DNA from: Caulobacter sp. CCUG 60055
GTDB lineage: Bacteria > Pseudomonadota > Alphaproteobacteria > Caulobacterales > Caulobacteraceae
Assembly: GCF_022750545.1 (NCBI RefSeq)
Contig: NZ_PUIC01000003.1
Coordinates: 466,575-530,574 of the forward strand
Length of the DNA: 64,000 nt
Reading direction: 5' to 3'
The position numbers and the translations under genes are program-made. Of this stretch, positions 44,668 through 53,817 are shown piece after piece. The stretch's first letter is position 1. Each line of letters starts with the position of its first letter. Under the pieces are notes generated by a model, which ran no database searches, was not told where the DNA came from, and saw only the letters and a list, made by a program, of their open reading frames with translations.

Positions 44668-45654
44668 TCAGGCGGTCAGCATCACCTTGCCGACATGGGC
44701 GCCGCCCTCCAGGTGGGCGTGCGCCCCGGCCGCCTCGGCCAGGGGGAAGACGGCGTCGATCACCGGGCGCAGCCGGCCGGCGGCGATCCATGGCCAGGCC
44801 GTCGCCTCGACGGCGGCCGCCAGCCGCGCCTTCTCGTCGGCGTCGCGGGGGCGCAGGGTGGAGCCGGTGACCACGACGCGCTTTTGCATGACGCGCATGA
44901 TGTTCATCTCCACCGTCGGGCCGGCCTGGGCGGCGATGTGGACCAGCCGGCCGCCGAGGTTCAACGCCTCGATGTTCCTGGCGAAATACGGGCCGCCGAC
45001 CATGTCGAGGACGACGTCGGCGCCGCCGGCCGCCCTGGCCGCCTCGACGAAGTCCTCGGCCGAGGCGTCGACGGCGACGTCGGCGCCCAGGCGGCGGGCG
45101 ACCTCGGCCTTGTCGGCGCCGCGGGCGGTGGCGATCACCTTGGCGCCGGCCGCCTTGGCCATCTGGATGGCGGCGACGCCGATGCCGGAGGTGGCCCCAT
45201 GCAGCAGCAGCGTCTCGCCGGCCTTCAGCGCGCCGTGCTCGAACACGTTGGCGTAGACGGTGAACACCGTCTCGGGCAGGGCGGCGGCCTCGGTCAGGTC
45301 GAGGCCGTCGGGGATCGGCAGGGCGTGGCGGGCGTCGACGCGGGCGTATTCGGCGTAGCCGCCGCCGCCCAGCAGGGCCGTGACCCGGTCGCCGACCTTC
45401 CAGCGGACCGCGCCCGGTCCGGTCGCCGCCACCTCGCCGGCGGCCTCCAGGCCCAGGGTCTCCGGCGCGCCGGCCGGCGGCGGATAGAGACCCATGCGCT
45501 GGAGCAGATCGGGACGGTTCACCCCGGCCGCGCGAACCCGGATCAGGATTTCGCCCTGGCGGGGCGCCGGCGTCTCGATTTGAATCGGATGCAGGTCGGC
45601 GGCGGCGCCCTTGCCGCCCCTCACGGCGATGGCGGTCATGGTCTGCGGGATCAT
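44668..45654 (-). CDS. NAD(P)H:quinone oxidoreductase, PIG3/QOR type
   Basis: This 328-residue zinc-independent member of the medium-chain dehydrogenase superfamily has a catalytic half with VRAAGVNRPDLLQRMGLYPPP and LGLEAAGEVAATG, a Rossmann half with LLHGATSGIGVAAIQMAKAAGAKVIATAR, and ADVVLDMVGGPYFARNIEALN. The RPDLLQRxGxYPPPxGA motif is characteristic of the PIG3-like quinone reductases. The ATG at 45652-45654 is chosen; eight more codons are open upstream. Divergent from the DUF1192 gene. Confidence 0.9.
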   Translation of the reverse strand: MIPQTMTAIAVRGGKGAAADLHPIQIETPAPRQGEILIRVRAAGVNRPDLLQRMGLYPPPAGAPETLGLEAAGEVAATGPGAVRWKVGDRVTALLGGGGYAEYARVDARHALPIPDGLDLTEAAALPETVFTVYANVFEHGALKAGETLLLHGATSGIGVAAIQMAKAAGAKVIATARGADKAEVARRLGADVAVDASAEDFVEAARAAGGADVVLDMVGGPYFARNIEALNLGGRLVHIAAQAGPTVEMNIMRVMQKRVVVTGSTLRPRDADEKARLAAAVEATAWPWIAAGRLRPVIDAVFPLAEAAGAHAHLEGGAHVGKVMLTA

Positions 45655-45738
45655 GCCATCCTCTCGAAACTTGCGCATTGGGCCAGTCAGGCGTCAGATA
45701 GCGGCCCCTTGCAACGGAGGAAAGGGAGGGCTTGAACG

Positions 45739-45942
45739 ATGTTGGACGAACCGGTCGGCCCACGGTCCGCGCGCGGCGAAGCCCTGGTCGCCCTGGCGCG
45801 CGAGGATCTGGACCTCTATGGGGTCGAGGAGCTTGAGGAGCGCATCGAGCGGCTGACCGCCGAGATCGAGCGCACCCGCGGCCGGCTCGAATTCAAGCGG
45901 GCGGGGCGCGCGGCCGCCGACGCCCTCTTCAAGCAGAGATAG
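45739..45942 (+). CDS. DUF1192 family small protein
   Basis: The 67-residue protein has the DUF1192 signature ALAREDLDLYGVEELEERIERLTAEIERTR, a C-terminal helix rich in Glu and Arg likely to form a coiled coil. The family is widespread in alphaproteobacteria and uncharacterised. It is followed after 95 bp by rcdA on the same strand. Confidence 0.85.
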   Translation: MLDEPVGPRSARGEALVALAREDLDLYGVEELEERIERLTAEIERTRGRLEFKRAGRAAADALFKQR

Positions 45943-46037
45943 CTGGGGATGACGGCGACGCCCCAGGCCCGGTTGGCACGAGGGTTGCAGCCGGGGGGCC
46001 GTGTGCGAACGATTTCCCAGCCTGGAGGTAGGGGCGA

Positions 46038-46577
46038 ATGACGATCGAAGTCGGCGGCGAGATGGTCGCCCCTGAGCCGGGTTTGTGGCGAGCGGGGGTG
46101 GTGCAGGACTTTGCTCGCTCCGAGCTGTTCGACCATACCTTCGAGGAGGGCATGGAGCTGGTCGAGGAGACCGCCGCCTATCTCGACGGCGCCGGTCGCC
46201 ATGATTCCAAGATGCTGTCGCGCGGCGCGGCCCTGGCCTACGCCTCGGAGAGCATGCGCCTGACCACCCGGCTGATGCAGGTGGCCTCGTGGCTGCTGGT
46301 CCAGCGGGCGGTGCGCGAAGGCGACATGAACCCCGTCGACGCCTGCGACGACCGCTATCGCCTCGGCGCCCAGGAAGTGTGCCAGGCCCAGCCGGTCGAG
46401 GGCGCCGACGACCTGCCGGGCGGGCTCCTGACCCTGCTGGCCAGGTCCGAGCGCCTCTATGAGCGCATCCTGCACCTGGACCGCCGCATGTACGTGGAGA
46501 CCGCCGCGGCGCGGACCGCGCCGCACCCGGTGCTGTCCCAGATGGAGAAGCTGCAGGCGGCCTTCGGCGGCTCCTAG
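46038..46577 (+). CDS. rcdA: protease adaptor RcdA (DUF1465)
   Basis: RcdA links CpdR-primed ClpXP to a subset of substrates and, through PopA, to CtrA. The 179-residue protein is all-helical and shows the family pattern LFDHTFEEGMELVEETAAYL, LAYASESMRLTTRLMQVASWLLVQRAV, YRLGAQEVCQ and LLARSERLYERILHLDRRMY. The C-terminal tail is probably disordered. The ATG at 46038 follows GGAGG (about 46023-46027). CpdR is encoded in the same window 42 kb away. Confidence 0.85.
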   Translation: MTIEVGGEMVAPEPGLWRAGVVQDFARSELFDHTFEEGMELVEETAAYLDGAGRHDSKMLSRGAALAYASESMRLTTRLMQVASWLLVQRAVREGDMNPVDACDDRYRLGAQEVCQAQPVEGADDLPGGLLTLLARSERLYERILHLDRRMYVETAAARTAPHPVLSQMEKLQAAFGGS

Positions 46578-46652
46578 GCCGCCCCGCCTCCGCCCCGCGC
46601 CGACGCGGGGCGGCGACCGGCGAGAACGCCGGCGAGAACGAAACCAGGCAAG

Positions 46653-46685
46653 AAAAAAGCCGGCCGCATCGGATGCGGCCGGCTT
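46653..46685 (-). terminator. terminator of rpmE
   Basis: AAGCCGGCCGCATC (46657-46670) pairs with GATGCGGCCGGCTT (46672-46685), and on the minus strand a run of T follows. It ends the rpmE transcript and may also serve the convergent rcdA. Confidence 0.8.
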
Positions 46686-46710
46686 CTCAGCCCCAGGCGC
46701 TGGGAGCGCC

Positions 46711-46938
46711 TTACTTTTTACCCGTGAACGCGCCGAACTTGGCGTTGAAGCGCGACACGCGGCCGCCGCGGTCCAGAAGCGTCTGGTTGCCGCCGGTCCA
46801 GGCCGGGTGGGTCTTCGGGTCGATGTCGAGGTTCAGCGTCGCGCCTTCCTTGCCGTAGGTCGAGCGCGTCTGATAGGTCGTCCCGTCCGTCATCACCACG
46901 GTGATGAAGTGGTAGTCGGGGTGGGTGTCTTGTTTCAT
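46711..46938 (-). CDS. rpmE: 50S ribosomal protein L31 (zinc-free form)
   Basis: The 75-residue L31 opens [20 protein letters not shown]. Further motifs are [20 protein letters not shown] and the C-terminal [12 protein letters not shown]. It contains no cysteine at all, so it is the zinc-independent variant usual in alphaproteobacteria. The ATG at 46936-46938 is chosen over four more open codons. A good promoter lies about 80 bp upstream. Confidence 0.95.
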   Translation of the reverse strand: MKQDTHPDYHFITVVMTDGTTYQTRSTYGKEGATLNLDIDPKTHPAWTGGNQTLLDRGGRVSRFNAKFGAFTGKK

Positions 46939-47016
46939 GGCGATGTCCAACCGACTTAAGGCGGGCGCGGAACGGAAAACGACCCGCCGTCATGGGCGGG
47001 CCAATGAAGATGCGCG

Positions 47017-47045
47017 GCTATACAGAAACCCGGGCCGGATGGCAA
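47017..47045 (-). promoter_or_regulatory. promoter of rpmE
   Basis: On the minus strand TTGCCA (47045-47040) and TATAGC (47022-47017) are spaced 17 bp. A GC hairpin ACCCGCC/GGCGGG lies in the resulting leader of about 70 nt. Confidence 0.68.
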
Positions 47046-47078
47046 GGGCGAGCTGGAGCGGCGGGCTGAAGGAATTGC

Positions 47079-48932
47079 ATGACTGACGTGAACGGATCGG
47101 CCCCCGAGGCCGCCGGCCGCCCCGGCGCCGGCGCGGTGCTGGCCGCCCAGCTGGCCGAGCAGTCCCAGAAGCGCGAGCGCCAGCGCGACCTGCGGCCGCT
47201 GGCCCGCCTGCTGCCGTTCGTGCGCGGCCACGCCCCCGACGCCGTCGCCGCAGTGTTCTTCCTGCTGCTGTCGACCGGGGCGACGCTGGCCCTGTCGGCG
47301 GCGTCGCGCTGGGTGGTCGACCACGGCTTCCAGGGCGGGGCGATGAAGACGGTCAACCAGGCCTTCCTGGTCCTGGCCGTCGACCTGGCGGTGCTGGCCG
47401 TGGCCACGGCGCTGCGCTTCTTCTTCGTCACCCGCCTGGGCGAGCGGGTGGTCGCCGACCTGCGCAAGGCGGTCTACGACCACGTCCTGCGCCTCGATCC
47501 GGGGTTCTTCCTCAAGACCCGCACCGGCGAGGTGCTGTCGCGGATGACCACCGACATCGCCATCGTCGAGACCATGGTCGGCTCGGGCGCCTCGATCGCC
47601 CTGCGCAACGGCCTGTCCCTGATCGGGGCGGTGGTGATGCTGGTGGTGGTCAGTCCCAAGCTGGCCGGCTTCATCGTGCTGACCGTGCCGCTGGTGCTGG
47701 CGCCGCTGTTCTTCTTCGGCCGGCGTGTGCGCAAGCTGTCGGTCAGCGCCCAGGACCGCTTCGCCGACGCCGTCGGCTACGCCGGCGAGAGCCTCGACGC
47801 CCTCGACACCGTCCAGGCCTTCGGCCGCGAGCGCGCCGCCTCGGCCCGGTTCGGCGAGGCGGTGGAGCTGGCCTTCAAGACCTCGGTGCGCCGCATCCGG
47901 GCCCGCGCCGTCATGACCGCCCTGGTCATCGCCGCCGTGTTCGGCGGCGTGGCCCTGGTGTTGTGGACCGGCGCCCACGCCGTCCTCGTCGCCAAGACCA
48001 TGACCTGGGGCACGCTGATCCAGTTCGCCATACTGTCGATCATGGCCGCCGGCTCGGTCGGCTCGCTGGGCGAGGTCTGGGGCGAGGTGCAGAAGGCGGC
48101 GGGGGCCATGCAGCGGATATCCGAGCTGCTGTCGGCCCGCCCGGGCATCGCCCCGCCGGCGACGCCCGTCGTCATGCCGACGCCGCCGCGCGGCGAGATC
48201 TCCTTCGAGGACGTCACCTTCGCCTATCCCGGCCGCCCGGACCTGCCCGCCCTGCGCGGCTTCTCGCTGGCGGTGCGGCCGGGCGAGACCGTGGCCCTGG
48301 TCGGGCCGTCCGGCGCCGGCAAGAGCACGGTGCTGCGCCTGCTGCTGCGCTTCTACGATCCCCAGGAGGGCGTGGTGCGCCTGGACGGCGTCGACCTGCG
48401 CGACGCCGATCCCGCCGACGTGCGGGCGCGGCTGGCCCTGGTGGCCCAGGACGCGCCGCTGTTCTCGGGCTCGGCCCTCGACAACCTGCGCTTCGGCCGC
48501 GAGGGCGCCGGCGACGACGACCTGAGGGCGGCCGCCCGCGCGGCCGAGGCCGACGGCTTCCTGTCGGCCCTGCCCGAGGGCTACGACACCCCGATCGGCG
48601 AGCGGGCCAAGACCCTGTCCGGCGGCCAGCGACAGCGCCTGGCCATCGCCCGCGCCCTGGTCCGCGACGCGCCGGTGCTGCTGCTCGACGAGGCGACCAG
48701 CGCCCTCGACGCCGAGAACGAGCGGCTGGTGCAGCGGGCCCTGCACGACGCCATGCGCGGCCGCACCACCCTGGTCATCGCCCATCGGCTGGCCACCGTG
48801 CTGCGCGCCGACCGCATCGTGGTCATCGACGAGGGGCGGGTGGTCGAGGAAGGCGCCCATGGCGAGCTGTTCGCCCGCGGCGGCCTCTACGCCAAGCTGG
48901 CCAAGCTGCAGTTCGCCGCCGACGCGGCCTGA
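47079..48932 (+). CDS. ABC exporter, fused permease and ATPase
   Basis: This 617-residue half-transporter of the MsbA/LmrA type has six membrane helices (about 45-345), with the intracellular loop motif LDPGFFLKTRTGEVLSRMTTDIAIVETMVG, and a nucleotide-binding domain (about 370-610) with Walker A GPSGAGKST (about residue 409), signature LSGGQRQRLAIARALV, Walker B VLLLDEATSALD and the H-loop IAHRLATV. It must homodimerise or pair with another half. The N-terminal 45 residues are Ala/Gly/Gln-rich and cytoplasmic. The substrate could be lipid or drug. Confidence 0.9.
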   Translation: MTDVNGSAPEAAGRPGAGAVLAAQLAEQSQKRERQRDLRPLARLLPFVRGHAPDAVAAVFFLLLSTGATLALSAASRWVVDHGFQGGAMKTVNQAFLVLAVDLAVLAVATALRFFFVTRLGERVVADLRKAVYDHVLRLDPGFFLKTRTGEVLSRMTTDIAIVETMVGSGASIALRNGLSLIGAVVMLVVVSPKLAGFIVLTVPLVLAPLFFFGRRVRKLSVSAQDRFADAVGYAGESLDALDTVQAFGRERAASARFGEAVELAFKTSVRRIRARAVMTALVIAAVFGGVALVLWTGAHAVLVAKTMTWGTLIQFAILSIMAAGSVGSLGEVWGEVQKAAGAMQRISELLSARPGIAPPATPVVMPTPPRGEISFEDVTFAYPGRPDLPALRGFSLAVRPGETVALVGPSGAGKSTVLRLLLRFYDPQEGVVRLDGVDLRDADPADVRARLALVAQDAPLFSGSALDNLRFGREGAGDDDLRAAARAAEADGFLSALPEGYDTPIGERAKTLSGGQRQRLAIARALVRDAPVLLLDEATSALDAENERLVQRALHDAMRGRTTLVIAHRLATVLRADRIVVIDEGRVVEEGAHGELFARGGLYAKLAKLQFAADAA

Positions 48933-48943
48933 TCTTTTCTTAA

Positions 48944-48969
48944 GTCCTCCCCCGCGCGCGGGGGAGGAC
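48944..48969. repeat. 26-bp perfect palindrome between convergent genes
   Basis: GTCCTCCCCCGCG joins its own reverse complement CGCGGGGGAGGAC with no spacer. It lies between the ABC exporter (+) and the DUF885 gene (-). There is no T tract on either side, so it is a REP-like or cruciform-prone element rather than a standard terminator. Confidence 0.6.
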
Positions 48970-48986
48970 AGGCAGGGCTCGCCCGT

Positions 48987-50282
48987 TCACCGTCCGCCCG
49001 TCAGGTCCGCCGGCACGGTCGGCTCGGAGATCACCGCCGCCATCGCCTTCCAGCGCGCCGCCGGGTCGGGGCCGGCGGCGTCGACATGGTCGCGCACCAT
49101 GTCCTGGCCCAGGCCGTAGTTGATGACGTAGCTGCGGTACTTGTCGATGAAGCTCAACGACTGCTCGGCGCGCGGGCGCGACAACAGCTGGTAGGTCTGC
49201 AGCAGGTCCAGCGCCCTGGCCTTGTCGATGCGGCCGGCCAGATAGTCGGCGGCGATGGTGAAGCGGGCGCCGGACAGGGCCTGGACCGCGCGGACCAGCT
49301 CCAGGTAGCGCCCGGCCTGGGCGGGATCGAGCCCGGCCAGGGGATACAGCGTCCCGGCCTCGAAGGCGCGGCGCTCGTCGCCGGGGAAGGCCAGGTCGAT
49401 GCCGAAATTGGCCGAGCCCTCGGCGATCAGCGACTGCGGCGAGAACAGCGGATAGACGGTGAACTCGATCCAGCCGCGGCCCTTGGCCAGCTTCTCCTCG
49501 AGCAGCATGTTCAGCACGTGGTGGCCGGGATAGCCCTCGTGGCAGCCGAGGTCGACGGCGCGGCTGATGCGGATGGGGAAGTCGGTGTTGACCTGGATCA
49601 GGCTGGTCGCGTTCCCCTTGTACCAGTTGTAGCCAGACCAGGGCTGGTTCTTGACGAACTCCAGGGTGAAGGTCTCGTTCGCCGGCAGGGCGACGTGGGC
49701 GACCGTGCGGCGGCGGCACTCGGCGATGGCCGCGCGCATCACCGCGTCCAGCTTGTCGGTCGGAATGACGAAGCGGTCGTGGAAGGCCTCGACCCGCGAC
49801 CACAACGGCCCCTCGCCGGGGACCAGGGCGTCGATCTTCTTCAGGACCGGATCATAGGCGCCGAGCGGCTTGAGGGTCGGGCGCGCGGCGAACAGGCCTT
49901 TAGCCTCGTCCTCGAAGCTGAACCTGGTCCCCGACAACATATCGAGCCGGGTCTCAGCGGCCTTGAGCTGGGCGGCGAGGAAGGTCCGCCGCCGGCGCTC
50001 GATCGGCGACGACTTGGCCGGGGCGACCGCCTTGACCGCCGCCTCCAGGCGCAGGGTCTCGGCCTTCAGCGCCGCCAGGTCGCGCGGATGGGCCTTGGCC
50101 TGGGCGGCCCAGTCGGCGGGGCCGTAATAGGCGTCGACATAGCCGGGATCGCGCTCGCCGATCTCCAGGGTCAGGCGCACATAGTCGCGGGCGATCCCGT
50201 CGAGCCGGCCTTGCTTGGCGGCCAGGGCGGGCGTGGCGACGATCAGCGCGGCGGCGGCGAGGCTAAGGAGGCGGACGAGCAT
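48987..50282 (-). CDS. exported DUF885 family protein (putative metallopeptidase-like)
   Basis: This 431-residue protein has a signal peptide (LVRLLSLAAAALIVATPALA) and a DUF885 body. It contains the family's HExxxGHH-type motif in GCHEGYPGHHVLNMLLEE, consistent with a zinc-binding site, and a downstream glutamate in IAEGSANFGIDLAFPG. DUF885 proteins are mostly uncharacterised predicted peptidases or hydrolases. The ATG at 50280-50282 gives the clean signal peptide; upstream codons overlap the divergent gene. Confidence 0.8.
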   Translation of the reverse strand: MLVRLLSLAAAALIVATPALAAKQGRLDGIARDYVRLTLEIGERDPGYVDAYYGPADWAAQAKAHPRDLAALKAETLRLEAAVKAVAPAKSSPIERRRRTFLAAQLKAAETRLDMLSGTRFSFEDEAKGLFAARPTLKPLGAYDPVLKKIDALVPGEGPLWSRVEAFHDRFVIPTDKLDAVMRAAIAECRRRTVAHVALPANETFTLEFVKNQPWSGYNWYKGNATSLIQVNTDFPIRISRAVDLGCHEGYPGHHVLNMLLEEKLAKGRGWIEFTVYPLFSPQSLIAEGSANFGIDLAFPGDERRAFEAGTLYPLAGLDPAQAGRYLELVRAVQALSGARFTIAADYLAGRIDKARALDLLQTYQLLSRPRAEQSLSFIDKYRSYVINYGLGQDMVRDHVDAAGPDPAARWKAMAAVISEPTVPADLTGGR

Positions 50283-50415
50283 GCGAGGTCCTGGAGGGCG
50301 AAGGGACAGGCGCGGACTATTCCGCGCCGCCCGGCGCCAGGCAAGCGTCGCAAGCCCTGGCGCAGACGGCGCGGGCGTGATGCAATGGGCTCCTCGCAAG
50401 CTGTGGATGGCCGCC

Positions 50416-50838
50416 ATGGTCCGCGCCCGCCCCAAACATCGCGTCTTCATGGTCGTCCTGGCGCTCGGCGTCGCGACGGCCACGGGTTCCGGCCCGGCCT
50501 GGGCGCAGGCCTCGGCCCCGCCGGGCGATCTCCAGACGCCGCTTCAGCGGGCCCTGGCAACGGCGTCGGCGATCGGGCCGTCGAAGCCGGCGGGCGTCCC
50601 GGCCTACTCGCCCATGCCCCAGGACCAGGCCGATCGCCTGCGCCAGGCCGACGCCTTGCGCGCGGCGGGCGTGGTCAGCACCAGCCTCGACCGGCGGTTC
50701 GAGCGGTCCTCGGCCACCGGGTCGGTGGGGTTCCTGTGCGGTCGCCAGCCCTATGCCGGCGACGACGGCGCGGCGTCCGCCCACGGCAGCGACCCCGAGG
50801 GCCGTTTCCTGGGCGCCAAGCTGAGCTTCGGCTTCTGA
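50416..50838 (+). CDS. exported hypothetical protein
   Basis: The 140-residue protein has a signal peptide (HRVFMVVLALGVATATGSGPAWAQ). The mature part is Pro/Ala-rich with an ADRLRQADALRAAGVVSTSLDRRFERSS segment, a single Cys and a C-terminal Gly-rich GRFLGAKLSFGF end that could be a terminal beta-strand. I do not recognise the family. Start codons at 50380, 50407 and 50416 are all in frame, and the last gives the most typical signal peptide. It converges on glpQ with 4 bp between stop codons. Confidence 0.55.
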   Translation: MVRARPKHRVFMVVLALGVATATGSGPAWAQASAPPGDLQTPLQRALATASAIGPSKPAGVPAYSPMPQDQADRLRQADALRAAGVVSTSLDRRFERSSATGSVGFLCGRQPYAGDDGAASAHGSDPEGRFLGAKLSFGF

Positions 50839-50842
50839 AGGC

Positions 50843-51931
50843 TCAGGCCGCGCGGGCCTTGACCGCCAGGGCGGTGAAGTCGCTGAACAGGCCGTCGACC
50901 CCGGCCGCGTAGAGGGCGGCGAACAGGGCGGCGACGTCGCCGTGTTGGCGCAGATAGTCCGGCGCGGTCTTGTCGCCCCGGCGCAGGCTCTCGGGCAGGA
51001 AGAAGTTCTCGGCCCGCACCGTCCAGGGGTGCACCACCAGGCCGGCGGCGTGGGCGTCGCGCACCAGGCTGGTGGCCGGCAGCAGGCGCTCCTTGTCCTG
51101 CGGCACGACCATGACCTTGTCCGGCCCCAGGCCGTCGGCATAGGCGGCGACGGCCTTCAGTCCGGCGGGGGTGACCATGTCGGCGTAGGCGGTCTTGTCG
51201 CCGCGGGCGACGAAGTCGGCCGGCGCGCCCTCGTTGGACACCAGCTGCACCAGCCGCGCTTTGGACAGGGTGCGGAAGGTCTTCAGCGCCGCGACCTCGA
51301 AGCATTGCACGAACACCGGCGCCGAGGCCGAGCTCAGGTCGTTCTTCTTGAGGAGGTCGGCCAGCCGATGCTCCAGCGGCAGGCCGATGGAGGCGAAGTA
51401 GGTCGGGTGCTTCATCTCCGGATAGGTGCCGATGACGCGGCCGGTGCGCCGGCTCTCGGCCTTGGCCAGGTCGACGATCTCCTGATAGGTCAGGATCGGC
51501 CCCTCGCCGTTGTGGCTGGCGCTTTCCGGGCGCAGCTGCGGCAGGCGCTCGCGGGTGCGGACGGTCTTCAGCTCGGCCAGGGTGAAGTCTTCGGTGAACC
51601 AGCCGGTGATCTTCTCGCCGTCGATGAGCTTGGTGGTCTTGCGGGCGGCGAACTCGGGGCGGGCGGCGACGTCGGTGGTGCCGCCGATCTCGTTCTCGTG
51701 GCGGGCGACCAGCACGCCGTCCTTGGTGGGGACGAGGTCGGGCTCGATGAAATCCGCGCCTTCCTCGATGGCCAGCTTGTAGGCGGCCAGGCTTTCCTCC
51801 GGCCGCTCGCCGCTGGCGCCGCGATGGGCGATGACCACCGGCCGCTTGCGCGGCGGCGCGGCGCGCCCGGCTTGCGGGACGAGCGCGGCGGACAGGGCGA
51901 GGGCGGCGGCGGAGCGGCGGGTCAGGTCCAT
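50843..51931 (-). CDS. glpQ: periplasmic glycerophosphodiester phosphodiesterase
   Basis: This enzyme hydrolyses glycerophosphodiesters to glycerol-3-phosphate and alcohol. The 362-residue protein has a signal with twin Arg (TRRSAAALALSAALVPQAGRA, possibly Tat), then the GDPD barrel: VIAHRGASGERPEESLAAY, ADFIEPDLVPTKDGVLVARHE, YPEMKHPTYF, VQCFEVAALKT and VVHPWTVRAEN. The long form of about 330-370 residues with KDG and HPT motifs is typical of periplasmic GlpQ. Confidence 0.9.
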   Translation of the reverse strand: MDLTRRSAAALALSAALVPQAGRAAPPRKRPVVIAHRGASGERPEESLAAYKLAIEEGADFIEPDLVPTKDGVLVARHENEIGGTTDVAARPEFAARKTTKLIDGEKITGWFTEDFTLAELKTVRTRERLPQLRPESASHNGEGPILTYQEIVDLAKAESRRTGRVIGTYPEMKHPTYFASIGLPLEHRLADLLKKNDLSSASAPVFVQCFEVAALKTFRTLSKARLVQLVSNEGAPADFVARGDKTAYADMVTPAGLKAVAAYADGLGPDKVMVVPQDKERLLPATSLVRDAHAAGLVVHPWTVRAENFFLPESLRRGDKTAPDYLRQHGDVAALFAALYAAGVDGLFSDFTALAVKARAA

Positions 51932-51998
51932 GGACCTGACATAGCCGGCCTGTGTGTCGGTTTCGTCAAGGCGGCGCGGGGCCGCCGCGCGCCTGGCC

Positions 51999-52799
51999 TC
52001 AGGCCGAGGCCGCCTTCAGGCGCTCGACGATCTGCGGATGCAGGTCGAGGTTGGCGGCGCAGATCGCCCCGGTCTTGACCGGGTCGCGCTCGGGATCGTC
52101 GAGGTCGCTGACCTTGCCGCCCGCCTCGGCGACGAACAGCACGCCGGCCGCCACGTCCCAGGGCTTGAGGTCGCGCTCCCAGAAGCCGTCGAAGCGGCCG
52201 GCGGCGACATAGGCCAGGTCGAGGGCGGCCGAGCCGAAGCGGCGCACCCCGGCGACGCGCTGGCTGATCTGGTGCAGTTCCTTCAGGAACTGGGCGTGGC
52301 CGGGCTTGCCCAGGAAGGGGATGCCGGTGGCCAGCACGGCGTCGTCCATGTGCTTGCGGCCGGCGACGCGCAGGCGCTTGTCGTTGACGAAGCAGCCCTT
52401 GCCCTTCTCGGCCCAGAACGCCTCGTTGGTGATCGGGTTGTAGGTGACGCCGGCGACGATGACGCCGTCGCGCTCCAGGGCGACGGTCACCGCGAAGTGC
52501 GGGATGGCGTGCAGGAAGTTGGTGGTGCCGTCGAGCGGGTCGGCGATCCAGGTGTGGGTCTTGTCGGTGCCCTCGACCATGCCGCGCTCCTCGCCCAGGA
52601 AGCCGTAGCCGGGGCGGGCCTTGGCCAGTTCCTCGAACAGGATCTTCTCGGCCTTGAGGTCGGCGGCCGAGACGAAGTCGGCCGGCCCCTTGCGCGAGAC
52701 CTGCAGCTCGCTCAGCTCGCCGAAGTCGCGGGTCAGGCCCTTGGCGGCCTTGCGGCACGCGTCGATCATGACTTTCAGGAGGGCGGAGGGCGTGGACAC
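51999..52799 (-). CDS. suhB: inositol monophosphatase family protein
   Basis: The 266-residue Mg-dependent phosphatase has the metal motifs GFLGEERGMVEG (Glu), WIADPLDGTTNFLHAIPHF and, near the C-terminus, LKPWDVAAGVLFVAEAGG. GSAALDLAYVAAGRFDGFWE is also present. In E. coli SuhB acts on inositol-1-phosphate and also aids rRNA transcription, and either role is possible here. The start is a GTG at 52797-52799, since no ATG lies nearer the family N-terminus. Downstream of thiE on the same strand. Confidence 0.9.
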   Translation of the reverse strand: MSTPSALLKVMIDACRKAAKGLTRDFGELSELQVSRKGPADFVSAADLKAEKILFEELAKARPGYGFLGEERGMVEGTDKTHTWIADPLDGTTNFLHAIPHFAVTVALERDGVIVAGVTYNPITNEAFWAEKGKGCFVNDKRLRVAGRKHMDDAVLATGIPFLGKPGHAQFLKELHQISQRVAGVRRFGSAALDLAYVAAGRFDGFWERDLKPWDVAAGVLFVAEAGGKVSDLDDPERDPVKTGAICAANLDLHPQIVERLKAASA

Positions 52800-52949
52800 G
52801 GGGGCTTCTCTTTCGCTACGCGACCCGCCGAAGGCGTTGGCGGGCGGTCGGAAATTGGCGGCGGAACCTAATGGCGCGGGGGCCATAAGGCAAGTTCGCG
52901 CCGCCTGGCCGCCCTGGGGCCGCCCTGGGGCCGCCCCGGGCCGGCGCGG

Positions 52950-53597
52950 TCAGGCCCGCTCGGCCAGGCCCCTGGCGATCTCGGCGTTGAAGGCGGCGAC
53001 GGCGGCGGCCGGGCCGTCCGCGTGGGCCCAGACCCCGGCCGACACCGCCAGGAAGTCGGCCCCGGCGGCGACCAGCGGCCGGCAGTTCTGGGGCGTGATC
53101 CCGCCGATGGCGACGCAGGGAATCTCCATGGTCTCCTGCCAGATGGCCAGGACCTCCGCCTCGGCGCGGATCGGCGCGTCCTTGGTGGCGGTCGGGAAGA
53201 AGGCGCCGAAGGCGACGTAGTCGGCCCCGCCCTCGGCGGCCTCCATGGCCAGGTGGCGGCTGTCATGGCAGGTGACGCCGATCATGCGGTCGGGCCCGAC
53301 GATCTTGCGCGCCTGGGCCAGGGGGACGTCCGACTGGCCGACGTGCACGCCGTCGCAGCCGAGCCGGGCGGCGAGGTCGGGACGGTCGTTGAGGATCACC
53401 GCCGCGCCGCGGGCGTGGGCGACGGGCGCCAGGGCGTCGACCGCCGCCGCGACCACGTCGTCGCCGGCGTCCTTGAGGCGGATCTGCACGGCGGCGACGT
53501 CGCCGGCGTCCAGCGCCGCGGCCAGGGCGAGGCCGAAGCCGGCCAGGTCGTCGAGACGGGGCGGGGTGATCAGGTAGAGGCGGCAGAGGGCGTCCAT
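52950..53597 (-). CDS. thiE: thiamine phosphate synthase ThiE
   Basis: ThiE couples HMP pyrophosphate with the thiazole phosphate to give thiamine phosphate. The 215-residue TIM barrel shows [78 protein letters not shown] and [10 protein letters not shown]. The ATG at 53595-53597 is chosen. No thiamine pyrophosphate riboswitch is recognisable upstream, and no other thi gene is adjacent, so it seems unlinked from the main thi operon. Confidence 0.92.
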   Translation of the reverse strand: MDALCRLYLITPPRLDDLAGFGLALAAALDAGDVAAVQIRLKDAGDDVVAAAVDALAPVAHARGAAVILNDRPDLAARLGCDGVHVGQSDVPLAQARKIVGPDRMIGVTCHDSRHLAMEAAEGGADYVAFGAFFPTATKDAPIRAEAEVLAIWQETMEIPCVAIGGITPQNCRPLVAAGADFLAVSAGVWAHADGPAAAVAAFNAEIARGLAERA

Positions 53598-53658
53598 GCC
53601 CCCGCCGCTACGACCCCGCCCGCGCCCCGTCAATGGCCGATGCTCGCTGGGTTCGCCC

Positions 53659-53817
53659 TCATGGCGGCGGCAGCAGGGCCTTCATGCCGTAGGCGACCAG
53701 GGCGGTCGCGGCGGCGGCGGCGACCGCCAGCCCGACGAACCAGGCCAGCCGCCGCCAAAGGGCGGGCGCCGGCGCGCCCGGCTCCGGCGGGCCCTGGGGT
53801 TCAATGATAGCCGGCAT
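53659..53817 (-). CDS. DUF2474 miniprotein of the bd-type oxidase
   Basis: This 52-residue single-span protein has a Pro/Ala-rich N-terminus ([14 protein letters not shown]), then [35 protein letters not shown]2474 proteins are encoded next to cioAB-type oxidases and resemble CydX, the small helix that stabilises cytochrome bd. Its ATG (53815-53817) lies inside the last codons of cydB (17-bp overlap), so translation is coupled. It is too short for many gene finders. Confidence 0.8.
   Translation of the reverse strand: MPAIIEPQGPPEPGAPAPALWRRLAWFVGLAVAAAAATALVAYGMKALLPPP

Noticed and set aside
48944..48969. Intrinsic terminator between the ABC exporter and the DUF885 gene
   Set aside because: The palindrome is perfect but no T run follows on either strand, so it is listed as a repeat instead.
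53598..53658. Thiamine pyrophosphate riboswitch upstream of thiE
   Set aside because: The upstream interval is only 61 bp and none of the THI-box core sequences are present.
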